DNA of 64,000 bases from Phascolarctos cinereus (lineage: Eukaryota; Chordata; Mammalia; Diprotodontia; Phascolarctidae). Location of the stretch: the NCBI RefSeq assembly GCF_002099425.1, contig NW_018344058.1, positions 2,418,001-2,482,000 on the forward strand, written 5' to 3'. Positions within the stretch are counted from its first letter, which is position 1. Each line of letters opens with the position of its first letter. Below are positions 47,369 to 58,079 of this stretch, piece after piece. Made by a program: the position numbers and the translations under genes. A model generated the notes under the pieces. The model made no database searches, had not been told where the DNA came from, and saw only the letters and a list, made by a program, of their open reading frames with translations.

Positions 47369-47475
47369 CTCCTGCAGAACCTCTGTTGTGCAAGTTTGCA
47401 GATGGTGGACAGAAGAAGCGACAGAATCAGAACAAGTACATCCAGAATGGGAGAGCATGGCACAGAGAAGGCGAG
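47369..47475 (+). CDS. RBMS1: RBMS1 exon E: RRM2 end and post-RRM basic linker
   Basis: The acceptor is ctccttag. The first two bases complete the split alanine, then 35 codons read [18 protein letters not shown], a basic linker, and finally WHREGE. The chosen donor is gag|gtgagg at 47476. Human RBMS1 isoforms with three extra residues (VRL) use a donor nine bases further on. Here the next nine bases also encode VRL but are followed by atgagt, not gtgagt, so only the short form looks possible. The linker has Q, Q and A where I recall three prolines in human. An antisense L1 begins about 60 bases after the exon. Confidence 0.95.
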
Positions 47476-47534
47476 GTGAGGCTTATGAGTCCTTCCCCTG
47501 AAATTTCAGAGTGGCTGTATAGCAATGACTTCTT

Positions 47535-48223
47535 TTTTTTCTTTTTTTTTTAGTAATTTATTTTGATTTATCAACAATCACTTCCATATGCTTTTGAGTT
47601 GAAAATTTTTCTCCCCTTCCTCCCCCCCTCCCCAAGATGGCACACAATCTGATATTGACTTTACATTTACATACCCATTAAACATATTTTCACATTAGTG
47701 AAGTTGTAAGTAAAAATTAAAACCAATAGGAGGCACCATCAGAAAGATGAAAAAAAACTCAACAGAAGGTAAAAATAAGTGATAGCGATTCGACTTTCAT
47801 AATTCTTTCTTTGAATGTGGACAGCCTTTTCCATCCCGAGGCCTCTGGAGATGTCTTAGATCCTTGTAATGCTGAGAAGGGTTCAGTTTAAGAATATTAG
47901 TCATTGCATAACGTGGTTGTTATTGTGTACGAAGTCCTCTTGGTTCTGCTCACTTCACTCAGCATCAGACCATGTTAAGTCCTTCCAGGTTTTTCTGAAG
48001 TCAGCCTGTTCATCATTTCTTATAGCACAATAGTATTCCATTGCATTCATATACCACAACTTGCTCAGCCATTCCCCAATTGATGGGCATCCTCTCAATT
48101 TCCAATTCTTTGCCACCACAGAAAGAGCTGCTATGAATATTTTTGTACATGTGGGTCCTTTTCCCATTTGTTTGATGTCTTTGGGATATAGCCCTAGAAG
48201 TGCTATTGCCAGATCAAAGGGTA
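47535..48223 (-). mobile_element. L1, 5'-truncated, antisense, intact target duplication
   Basis: 689 bp flanked by an exact 17-bp duplication tatagcaatgacttctt (47518-47534 and 48224-48240). The + strand opens with the poly(T) of the L1 tail. On the minus strand an open frame (48167-47955) reads the L1 ORF2 C-terminus, with FIAALSVVAKNWKLRGCPS and the MEYYCAIRNDE motif, then KTWKDL. It lies 60 bases past the exon E donor. The exact duplication makes it one of the youngest insertions here. Confidence 0.93.
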
Positions 48224-48679
48224 TATAGCAATGACTTCTTCAGGAAATAGTCATAGAAAAGACTTTTTTGGCCTTGCCACACATCACTTTTTGAACGGCT
48301 GCCATTGGTACAGATACGGTTTGTATCTTAGAATATGTCGTATCTTAAAACTGTCCAGATATACAGGAATCCACAAATCAGGTAAAATGAGAAGAATTTA
48401 ACACTGGCTGAAGTCTTTAGGTTCCATGGAGCACACAGTTATAGGCCAGCGCTTGGATCCTCTGGGTCAATAGCATGTTTTTTAAGAGATGACAACATTA
48501 AACGCTGCTCAGAAATTGGGCTGTACAATCCCATGATACGTTTATGATTGAAAGGTTTTTCCTTTCTCCCCTGCAGATTATTTTAGAAAATTATTTTCCT
48601 ATATGATAAAATCTTTAATATATCTTTAAGGTTACTAACTTTATGTGTTGTGTACATACTAAAATGAAACAAGATCTAG

Positions 48680-48845
48680 CAGATCTTGAACTAGGGCATT
48701 GAACTAGGAAAACTTGCATTCAAATCCCTTCTCAGATCCTTCCTAGCTTATGAAACCCTGAGCAAGTAATTTAATCACTCTGTGCCTCACTTTCTTTATC
48801 TAGGAAAGTGAACTGGATAACCTCTAAGAAATTGCAAAGGGAGGA
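48680..48845 (+). repeat. CORE-SINE
   Basis: 'tgaactaggaaaacttgcat', 'ctctgtgcctcactttcttt', 'ctggataacctctaagaaat'. Confidence 0.65.
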
Positions 48846-48984
48846 CACAAAAGTGATAGCATCATAGATTTGGAGATAGAAGGGATCTTAAAAAAGACTG
48901 ATATGAGAAAGAGGGGGAAATGGTCATTCAGAAACACTGGCTTAATTCTGTTATAATTACTTTTTTTTCTCAGTATTTATTTGT

Positions 48985-49253
48985 TCTAAGAGGCAGCATT
49001 GCATCCTGGATAGAGAATGAAACTCAAAGTGAGAAAAATCTGGATCGTAGAATCATAGATCTAGAAATAGAAGAATTAAAGTCCTACTTCTGACTTCTAA
49101 TGTTTGGCTGACCCTTGGCAAGTCAGAGAGTTGCATGGGGGTGCTATCAGTTAAAGAGCATCTGTAGATCTACACAGATAGAAGGTGTTTCCTCATCAGG
49201 GAATTCTCCATGCCAATTAAATCACAAGTCCAGCTCAAAAAATAAAAAAAGGA
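48985..49253 (+). repeat. CORE-SINE with 'gtttcctcatcagggaattc' tail
   Basis: The head 'ggcagcattgcatcctggat' is followed by 'ttggctgacccttggcaagt', then the tail 'gtttcctcatcagggaattc' and 'ccaattaaatcacaagtcca'. The same tail type is at 50120-50345 and 3462-3592. Confidence 0.7.
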
Positions 49254-49254
49254 T

Positions 49255-49345
49255 CTCTTCTTGGCTAGCCACTGTGCTGGCAGGGATATAAAGACAAAAC
49301 CAAAAATCATCCCTGTCCTCGAAGAGCTTACATGCTAATGGAAGA
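49255..49345 (-). mobile_element. Short L2 3' end, antisense
   Basis: 'gccactgtgctggcagggat', 'atccctgtcctcgaagagct'. Confidence 0.6.
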
Positions 49346-49503
49346 AATTGTTGATGTTTATTCATCTTAAACATAAATAATTAAAAGCAATTTCTTATGC
49401 CCTAATCATATAAAACAATACATGTTTTTTGCATTTCAGGCTTGTAAGAAATAGAATATGGTACATTATTCCATTCTCAATTACATGTTTATTCTCACTA
49501 TAG

Positions 49504-49553
49504 GCTGGAATGACACTTACCTATGATCCAACTACAGCTGCTTTACAGAATGG
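49504..49553 (+). CDS. RBMS1: RBMS1 exon F: AGMTLTYDP segment
   Basis: The acceptor is ctcactatag and the donor is tgg|gtatgt. Sixteen codons read AGMTLTYDPTTAALQN, and two bases of a glycine codon follow. It starts the C-terminal low-complexity region, and leucine replaces the isoleucine I recall in human (TTAAIQN). Length is 50 nt. Only 326 nt of intron separates it from exon G, and that intron carries a long GT repeat. Confidence 0.94.
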
Positions 49554-49668
49554 GTATGTATTTAAGATTATGTATGTGATACTTTAAGGCAGAAGTTCTT
49601 ACATTTTTGGCTAATGGGCCCCTCTAATAGTCTGGTAAAGCCCATGAATGCCTTCTCTGAATGTCTTT

Positions 49669-49670
<2 letters not shown>

Positions 49671-49708
<38 letters not shown>
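49671..49708. repeat. (GT)19 microsatellite in the 326-nt F-G intron
   Basis: Nineteen uninterrupted GT units. In the pre-mRNA this is a UG repeat, a known binding site for TDP-43 and CELF proteins. It lies about 170 bases before the exon G acceptor. Confidence 0.97.
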
Positions 49709-49710
<2 letters not shown>

Positions 49711-49879
49711 ATATTTATATTGAAATGCAGTTGTCAATTTTTTAAAAACAAATTCAAGACCTCAGGCTTAGAACTCCTGTTTTAACAGGAAATAGGAGGG
49801 GTGAAGGACTACAGAGTTTTGCCTAGTAAATGATAAAAATGTGGAGCATTATTTAACAAGGGCTTTTCATTTGTTCCAG

Positions 49880-49973
49880 ATTTTATCCTTCACCTTACAG
49901 TATTGCTACAAATCGAATGATCACTCAAACATCTATTACACCTTATATCGCTTCTCCTGTTTCTACATACCAG
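49880..49973 (+). CDS. RBMS1: RBMS1 exon [13 protein letters not shown] segment
   Basis: The acceptor is ttgttccag and the donor is cag|gtttgt. One base completes the glycine and 31 codons follow, starting [13 protein letters not shown] and ending in ASPVSTYQ. The segment is a conserved non-domain region of RBMS proteins, rich in S, T, Y and I. It ends in phase 0, so the three exons after it are all frame-neutral. Confidence 0.95.
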
Positions 49974-50119
49974 GTTTGTGCTTTCTGGCTTCATAAGCAT
50001 CATCCCATTGACTTATGGAATCAAATTTGTTGCTACGTTGGTTTTTATAAATCTCTAAAATTGGGGTCAGGTATAATGTAAATTATTTTTACACAGCACA
50101 AGTGTCTGTTGAAATGTAT
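49974..50119. other. Start of intron after exon G
   Basis: No recognised repeat. Confidence 0.5.
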
Positions 50120-50345
50120 GTATGTCATAGTGGATAAAAAGATGTGACCTTGGAGTCAGGAATACCTTGCCTCTGACACATCCTGGCTCTGTGACCCGTG
50201 CATTTTAACCTCTCGGTACCCGCACGAAACTCTTTAAGGTGGTCAGTAGTTGTTGTTCTTCATTGTTGTACAGAGATTTTCCTCAACCAGGGAGCTCCCT
50301 ATGCTGATGAAGTCACAGTTCTAAGCCAAAAAGAAGGTATTTAAT
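50120..50345 (+). repeat. CORE-SINE
   Basis: 'catagtggataaaaagatgt', 'gaccttggagtcaggaatac', 'cctggctctgtgacccgtgc', then the tail 'cagagattttcctcaaccag', 'gggagctccctatgctgatg' and 'aagtcacagttctaag'. Confidence 0.75.
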
Positions 50346-51139
50346 TAAGAATAAATTGCCACTATTTTGCAGCAGAATGATTACCTGTGAATAAATTGTC
50401 ATTAGGAGGCATAGGGAATGTGTGCTGGATGTCCTGTCAATGATTGAAATTTCAGGTCTAGTAAGATCCTTAACTATTTGCAGTATTGGATAGCCCTTAC
50501 TTTCACAAATATGCCATATTCTTCTTAAAGTGAATCAATTCAAGAAAAACTTTCTTTCCTTGTTACAAGCACTGTTGCTTTCTCCCCTTGTTTAATGAGC
50601 TAGCGAAAGGGATAAGGGTTAGAATATACATGTCTTTGTTAGTCAGTGTTTAATGAACAGAGTTGTGAAATGTAAAAGTGACCCAAAAAAGGCTGTATCT
50701 TAAAAAAATCCTATTTAGAAATGGACTAAAATATCAAAATATGCCTATTAATTCATTTATACTAAAGGTCAAATAACATCCCCTATGGACACAGTGATTT
50801 TCAATCAGTTTCTCCCACTTTTATACAGAGCATCTGTTTTCCTTAGCCTTTTGTTTTTTGTTCTAATTGGGGTTCTACTGTTAAGTATCTTGGAAGTACA
50901 ATATATGATTGACATCCATCTATCCTATGTGGGAAACTGAAAGGTGGCTTGTTCAGAATGGAATATCCTAGTAGTGGGTTTGAGGAGGGTTTTTGACCAG
51001 GCTAACGGGCCATCAGGAAAGTGTAGCAGCAGATCATTAGTATCAGGAAGGTTTAAACAATAAAAATTGCCCTGGAAAGCAGGTGGTGAACATCTGTGGA
51101 GTAGGACATCTGGTACCCTGCCTCTGGGGCTCCTCCCTC
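50346..51139. other. Intron, nothing recognised
   Basis: No recognised repeat or exon. Confidence 0.5.
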
Positions 51140-51640
51140 CCTCTGATTGGAGAGTTCCTCCCAGATCCTTCCTTTAAGGAGGAAGCCCAAGGCAGCTATC
51201 TCATAATTTCCCACCTGGCTCCACTCCTGGACTTCATCATCATCATCATCATCTCCATAAACTCATCTTCCAGCAAGACCACATCAACTTTGGAAGTCAT
51301 ACTTCCTCAGTGCCCCCCTGCCCTTAGGGCCCCCACCTTCCCAATGATTGAAGAAGGTGAAGGCAGAACATCAGAGAACCCCTCCCAAATCCTTTATTAG
51401 AGGGGGCCCAGGGCAGTTAACTCATCATTTCCTATCTTTCTGCAGTTCTTCATCATTTATGGAAGGGTGGGGAACCCTTCCACCTACCTCTTTGAGCTTC
51501 TTTTTCTGTGTCGTCTTCTCCTTTTAGAGTGTGAACTCTTCAAGGGAAGGGGCTGCTTTTTCTCCTTCTTTGTATTACTAGTGCTTTTCACGGTGCCTGG
51601 CACATAACAGGTGCTTAGTAAATATTTATTCACTACCTAT
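51140..51640 (+). repeat. Unassigned repeat with internal duplication and L2-type tail
   Basis: A block starting near 51150 ('gagttcctcccagatccttc', 'aaggcagctatctcataatt') recurs near 51374 ('gagaacccctcccaaatcct', 'agggcagttaactcatcatt') at a spacing of about 220 bases. The right end ('tgtgaactcttcaagggaag', 'gtgcctggcacataacaggt', 'gcttagtaaatatttatt') resembles an L2 3' end. I do not recognise the family of the duplicated block. Confidence 0.5.
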
Positions 51641-52170
51641 AGCAAGGATCTACTCCCCAGAGAGTTGGCTTGTTGGGTCACGGCACTGTGCCTTGAGGTT
51701 ACTGGTGAGAGAAAGGTAGGGCTCTTGTCCCAGAGGAACAGGGATATGGAATAGAATACTAAGAGGTACAGTATATCACAAGACAAAAACATAAGATGAG
51801 GGCAAAAAGTAGAGGCTTAATGCGCAGGGCAAAAGACAGGTGCTTCAATGATGATATGAAGTCAAAGGAGGACCAGCAGCAAAGGTGATTTGCTTCTGAC
51901 CTGTAGGTCCAGAAGACCTTATGTTTCCCCTTTCTAAGGGCTAGCTTGGTTCCAAGTTGAAGATTGTATTAGCTCTGCATGTGTGGATCAAATAATGCCA
52001 GCTGAAAGGGGGGGTGGGGTGGGGCAGAATACTAGACCAGTCATTATATTCCCTAATGTCTTAACTTTCTGTTGTACTCTATGGAACTCCTTTTCTATTA
52101 TAAATAAATTTTTTATACATCCTTAGTCCTTTCTTCATGTTTTCTTTATGTCTCTAAGAAGTTTTATTTT
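51641..52170. other. Intron, nothing recognised
   Basis: No recognised repeat or exon. Confidence 0.5.
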
Positions 52171-52331
52171 GGGGGGCAGGTAGGTGACGCAGTGGATAGA
52201 GCACCAGCCCTGGAGTCAGGGGGACTTGAGTTTAAATCCAGCCTCAGACACATAACATTCACTAGCTGTGTGACACTGGGCAAGTCACTTAACCCCAATT
52301 GCCTTGCCAAAAAAAATAAAAATAAAAAAAA
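52171..52331 (+). mobile_element. tRNA-derived SINE (WSINE1/SINE1 type), sense
   Basis: Complete: 'ggggggcaggtaggtgacgc', 'agtggatagagcaccagccc', 'tggagtcagggggacttgag', 'ctagctgtgtgacactgggc', 'aagtcacttaaccccaattg', then an A-rich tail. The head is the tRNA-like box A/B region. No clean target duplication: gttttatttt and gtttcatttt flank it with one mismatch. Confidence 0.92.
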
Positions 52332-53221
52332 TGTTTCATTTTTTCAAGAGATAGAACATTGCTGGCAAGCCCATCCAATGGCAGCTTTTATCTACTCTCC
52401 CTATCAGGATATAGGGATTGGCTTATTCCTAGCTCCCTATATTCTCACTGCCACTTCCTGACATCGTTCAGTTTCTCTCTTGAAACTCTTGCCATCACAT
52501 TCTGCCCTCTCTCTGACACAGTCATCTATCTATTAAGAAATGCTCCAACTTTACTTAGTTTAGTATTTTTTAGTGCTTGATTGATAGTCTTTCTTCCTCC
52601 CTACTGCAAGATCCACCATCATCCTTGGTGATTTTGATAGAAGTGCTAATGACCTGATGTCAGTGTCCTGATCTCACAATTCTTTGATGTCCTCAATTCC
52701 AATTACCTTCTTTACTCATCTACTGGTATGGCCACACATTAGACCACATCTCTCAATTCAGCTCCATCCCCAAAATGTTAAGCTGTGAAATTCATTTTTC
52801 TGACCACAATCCCTTGCCCTTCTGCTTTTTCCATCTTTTTACTGAACCTGCTCTTTATCCTCATTGTAATCTTAAATCCCTCTACCCTTCCATTTACATC
52901 TAGTTTGTCATTCTCTTATGGCTTCTCCTACCTCTCTGTAGAGCTCTTATTAAAGTCACAAAGTCATGTGATTTCATCTATTATAAATGTATGCTGCTTA
53001 ACCCCTCCTGGGCTTCACTGAACTCAATAATCCTTTTATTCATGTCTCATCACATCTCTTTTGCCCACAATGTCTTTTTCAAAGCTCTGCTTTCTCTTTA
53101 AAGCTCTGACCCTAATTTCCAAATAGATATGCTTAAAAGATCACCTATTTTACTAAAAAGTTCAAAGCCATCTAACTTGAGATCCCTCAAATCCCCTTTT
53201 CCTGACTTCAAAAGTTCTGCA

Positions 53222-53690
53222 TCTTGGCAAAGAATTGGAAACTGAAGGGATTCCCATCATTTAGGAAATAGCTGAACAAGTTATGATATATGAATGTAAT
53301 GAAATATTATACACTGTAAGAAATGATGAAGGAAACAGTTGTAGAGAAGCCTGGGAAGATTTGTATAAATTGGTGCAAAGGGGAAGGGAGCAGAACCAGA
53401 TGAGCAGTTTATACATTAACAATATTGTTAAGACAAACAAATTTGAAAGACTTAGAATCTCTGATCAACAACATAAGCAGCAACAGTTTCAAAGGACTCA
53501 TGATGAAATATGTTACCACCTCCAAATGGATTGAAGCATATATACGTGTGTAATGTATATATGCTGCAATTATTTTGCATTACTATGCATATTTGTGATA
53601 TGTTTTGTTTTTCTTGCTTTCTTAATGGATGGGGGAGGTGAAAGTGAGAGAATTTGGAAGTGAACATAAAATCAAATTAAATTTTTTTTA
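53222..53690 (+). mobile_element. L1 3' part, sense, nested in L2-like element
   Basis: 'ttggcaaagaattggaaact', 'tatatgaatgtaatgaaata', 'gaagatttgtataaattggt' (EDLYKLV) and the 3' UTR ending in an A/T-rich tail. Flanks gttctgcat (left) and attctgcat (right) look like a short target duplication, and the host L2-like text continues across it. Confidence 0.82.
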
Positions 53691-54209
53691 AAATTCTGCA
53701 TTTTTATCCATTTCTTTTTACCTCCTGGCTGAGAGGAAGACATGCTCTTCTTTGTCAAAACCAACCCCTTCACCTATTTTTTTATTTATTTATTCCATCA
53801 CTTCCCACCTTCACCAGGACCTTGTTAAAATAATTATCCTTTTTCTTTTTTGAATCTTCAATCTCTTCCTCCCCCCTCTATCCTTCCCACTGCCTACAAA
53901 TATGCCAAGTTTCCCATACTAAAAACAAAAACTACCACAATCACCCACTGACATTGTTATCCACCTGTCTCTACTAACCACCATCCTATCTCTCCTCTTT
54001 CACTGACAGCCTTCCTGGATGAGAAGTCTATACTCTGTATCTTTGTTCTCTCACCGCTCAGCTACTCCCTAACCCTTTACAATCTGGCTTCTGTTCATCA
54101 CTCTCCTGGAACTGATTTCCTTCAGTCACCACTGACTGCAGTCTCATAGTCCATTGCTCTTTTCTTAGACTTTATCCTCCTTAATTTCTCAGCAGTATTT
54201 CACGTTATC

Positions 54210-54450
54210 AAATATCCCAGGCAATTAGGTGACATAGTCATTATAGTGCTAGACTTGGAGTCAGAAAGACTGCAGTTTGAATTCTCAGTAATTGTATGAC
54301 CCTAGGTAAGTCGTTAAACTTGTCTCAGCCTCAGCTCCCCATCTTCAATGGAGAGAGTATGGACAGGGTAATCGTGAGATCAAATGAGATAAGAAAAGTA
54401 AAGTGCTTTGTATACATTAAAGCACTATATAAATGGTAGCTTTTATCTCC
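54210..54450 (+). repeat. CORE-SINE nested in L2-like element
   Basis: 'aggcaattaggtgacatagt', 'gacttggagtcagaaagact', 'ctcagcctcagctccccatc', 'gtaaagtgctttgtatacat' and 'gcactatataaatggtagc', a full MIR-type order. Confidence 0.8.
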
Positions 54451-54714
54451 TCCTTTTTTCCTTGTCATCTTCTCTTGGCTTCTGTGATACTGCACTCTGC
54501 TGACTCTCCTTTTATCTCTCTAATCTCCACTTCTCTAAGTTAGTTCTTCTTGGTTCCTTTGTCATCTGAGTGTTGTGGATCCCCAGAATTCTAAGAGCTG
54601 TGTCTCCTCTCACTACACCCTATTCCTTAACAATTGCATCTATTATCTTGATTTTAATTTTCATCCTCCATGTAGTTGACTTGCAAATCCAATGTCCTTT
54701 GTCTCTGTCTGCAT

Positions 54715-54775
54715 CTGTGTCGATCTGTCTGTCTGTCTGTCTGTCTCTCTGTCTGTGTCTCTCTCTTTCTTCCTT
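54715..54775. repeat. (CTGT)n/(CT)n low-complexity tract
   Basis: ctgt and tctc units inside the L2-like element. Confidence 0.85.
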
Positions 54776-55675
54776 CCCCCCACTTTAGTTAGGCACTTTG
54801 CCGGGTATTTCCAATGACCTATTATTACATATCATAATTTTTATGTCTGGTTAGTACCTGAAATTAAACATGTGTAAAGCCAAATTCATATTTCCTCCAA
54901 AACTTTTTCTTATTCCTGACTCCCTTAGTTATTTTTAATAGTACCCTTATTCTTTCAGTTACTCGTGCTCTTAACCTCTGACTCAACTTTGCCTTCTCCA
55001 TAACTCTTAGTTCCATGTCTAGTCACTTGTAAGTCCCATCAGTTCATGTGTAATAATTCTCAGATATGTCCCTACCTCATTTCCATCACCATCCTAGTTC
55101 AATCCATCCTATAACTGATGTCAGAGTAATCTCCTAAATATATAGATCTGCTCACATCACTTCTCTTCTAAAAAATCTTCAGTAGTTTCCCAGTTCCAAA
55201 CAAATAAAGTCCAGGCTCCTTAGTTTTGCATTCAAGTCATGTTGTTTCCAATCTAGCTTTGGAGCTTTATCTCACACCACTTCCCTTTGTGTACTGTGTA
55301 CACTTAGGCAACCTAGAATACTCACCATACTCAAAACATGTCCCATGCTTTTTTACATCTATGTTTTTGTTTATGCAGTTCACTGTACCTGGAATGCTCT
55401 CCTTTTCTCCTGTTAGACTTCCTTTAACACTTAGCTCACACATTGCCTCTTCTAGGAAGCCATTCTTGATCCCGCTATCAATCTCATTATTCCTCTGGAC
55501 TTCTCATAGCATTCTGTTTGTCCTCACACAGGTTATGGTCTAGTAATAGAAATAAAACCATTATGCAAAAATCATAATACAAAACAGAATGTGATAAATG
55601 CATAAGATAAAGAGACTGGGTCTTATTAATCTCACCCATGCCTAGCACATGGCTTTTTGTACATAAAAGTTTGAT

Positions 55676-57024
55676 TTTTTTTTTTGTTATAGAAGGATGG
55701 GAGGGAGAAATTAATGAATTAATTCAAATACTTATACTAGTATTTCAGTTTCCTTCACACACAGAAGATATTCAATAAGTGATTATTGAATTGGATTCAA
55801 CTATGAAGTCTGTATTAACTACTTCCAACTTTTTTTGTAAGACTTAATAAGAATTATAAAGAAATACTGCATTTAGGTGTTTTTCTCATAATTATTTACA
55901 CAATTTAATCTCTAAAAGAACCTTTTTTCCTTTATCTTTACTAAGAAAGTCTATTATTTTAAAGTATATCATTGCAAATGGAGATAAGAAAACTTCCATA
56001 AGTATGTTTATTGCATACATTATAGAACTAATTCTCAAATAAATGAAAATATACAGAAGTGTAAATCATTCCTGTTGATAACATTTAGAACCATTAAAGT
56101 ATCTCCCCACCACTTTGTTTTTGTTGTAAAAGTTCATTTTGGCCATCAGATAATTTAATAAGACAAAAGAATTAATAAAAAGGTGTCAATAGTAGAACTG
56201 ACTGATGAGAAACAAAATACTTTCCTATGACTGTTATCCTATGTATTATTTTATTCTGAGTTACTTTATTTTTCCCTAAAGCACATTTTTCATTTGGCAT
56301 CTAGAGAACTCCATTTGAAAATGAAAATGAAATAAAACTTTCTTATTACTTCATATATTGAACAAAAACTGGCTAATGGTTCCCATTTTATACCTGGAAA
56401 AATTAAGGAACAGAGAATTAAAAGACTAATGCTAATTTGTTGTTTGAATTTGAACAGAGATTTGATATTGAACAGCAATTTGATATTGTAGCCCCTGACT
56501 TGGCAGCCTGCTAATTCTTTCAATCCATTGAACCATAGTAAAAATGGAAGGATCCGGCCCAAATTAGCTCCTGTAGCTATTAGCCTCTGGATGAACTACA
56601 ACAGTGAAGGTTCTGCAATTACAAGCAATTTATGTCAGATTAGGCCTTTCCCCATCAAACTACCATGAACAGCAACTGGATTTGAGAAATTGGCATCAAG
56701 GAGACACCACCAATACCCTAATGGGGGAAAGGCTCCATTCCAGATAACTTAATGTTAATAAGCCAGAAGCACTTAACTTTAATCAGCCTTAGCTGGGGAA
56801 CAAAGACAGAGCAAATGAATCTTAGGGCCTCATTACAAAGTTAATCTCAAAACACTTTGCCCACAGCCATTCACAGACCTTCTAATTTTAGGTAATGAGA
56901 GTGGAGTGGGCTATAGAAGGGGTTTATTCTTAAGAAAGAAGCTTAGAAGCAACTTGAGCATGTATATAATCAAGGAAGCCTTTGGAATAAAGGGGGGATT
57001 GCTTGGTTTTTTCATGATGGATAG
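55676..57024. other. Intron, nothing recognised
   Basis: A 1.3-kb stretch with no repeat or exon I can name. Confidence 0.5.
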
Positions 57025-57200
57025 AAGCAGTGTGGAACAGTAGATAAGGCATTGGACTTCGAGTCAAGACCTGGATTCAGATGTGACCTCGGATATTAGC
57101 TATGTGACCCTGAAAAATCACTGAGTCTCTGTGAATGAGTGCTTGGACTCGATGGCCTAAAAGAACCCATTTAGCTCTAATTCTACAAGCCACTTTTCTT
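57025..57200 (+). repeat. CORE-SINE
   Basis: 'agcagtgtggaacagtagat', 'aaggcattggacttcgagtc', 'ttagctatgtgaccctgaaa', then the tail 'gcttggactcgatggcctaa' and 'agaacccatttagctctaat'. Confidence 0.78.
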
Positions 57201-58079
57201 GCTTGCTTTAGAGACTGAATCTAGAAACTTCTGGTACTTGTACAATCCAGAGCCCTGGCCATAAGTCTGCAGAGCTATATTTCAGAGTTTAATTTCTTTC
57301 TTAAGCAGAGATTCTTAGTTTCTGGGGTGATTAGAAATCATTGATAATTAGGAGGGATTTCAGAAGCATTCCTCACTTGGTAAGGGAACTTGACATCAGC
57401 TGTTTTTATCAAAGCAAACATACTTGCATGACTAGTTTATGTGCAGATGTAATGTATGGGTTGTCAAAATCAAACATGGTGAGAGGGGGCAATGTTTGTG
57501 CATTTACAGGGAGCAGTTCTTCAAAAATTAATTGTGTTAAGCAGTCAAAATGAATATAACCAACAGAAGTCTCGTAATATATATCACCAGATGATAAAGG
57601 AATGAGTATCGTGCACATAGATACTCAACAGATATTTTTTCTAATGAATAAAAGTGAATGAATGCAGATAAACAGCAAGAACTTGAAGAGATTTGTGATT
57701 TTCTTCTCTGGCTTAATTAAAGCTGATGTTCAATAAATGTTATGTATTTTGGGGAAGAAATGTTTTCGAATTACACACATCAGAATCTCAAAATCCTCTT
57801 AGATAATGTTGAGTACATATCTTGTCTGGGGTGGGAAGCATTGGGTGAAATCACTTATATTAATATAATTTTAGGGCCTAGTTTTTCCCATCATGTGCCA
57901 TGCTTTAAATTGTGTGCATTGTCCTGGAAGCTTGAGCCTACTTGCTTAAATGAGTTCAGAGTCAATATTGTTGCTGTGAGCTCAGGAAGGATAAAGTAAA
58001 CAATACCAGTACAAGAAATAAAATTTTCTTTATAGTGTATTTAGAGCATTGAAATACTTTAATGGTATCTAAAAGTAGA
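57201..58079. other. Intron, nothing recognised
   Basis: No recognised repeat or exon. Confidence 0.5.

Larger units (their letters stand above)
52340..55675 (+). mobile_element. Large L2-like LINE, sense, with nested L1 and CORE-SINE
   Basis: Order on +: an endonuclease-type stretch ('ccatcatccttggtgatttt', reading IILGDFDRS), 'aattcatttttctgaccaca' (SDH-type), then after the nested L1 'ccctttacaatctggcttct' and 'cttagactttatcctcctta' (LDF…FSAVFHV, cf. LLDFSAAFD), then after the nested SINE 'tgtgatactgcactctgctg', and the C-terminal and 3' parts ('tggaatgctctccttttctc', 'tcttctaggaagccattctt', 'tgcctagcacatggcttttt'). Broken by many stops. The subfamily differs from the 16560-20200 element. 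Confidence 0.65.

Noticed and set aside
47476-47484. VRL codons as part of exon E
   Set aside because: No GT follows them (atgagt), so the first donor was chosen.
51140-51640. Solo LTR of an endogenous retrovirus
   Set aside because: No tg…ca ends with a short target duplication were found, and the right end looks like an L2 tail.
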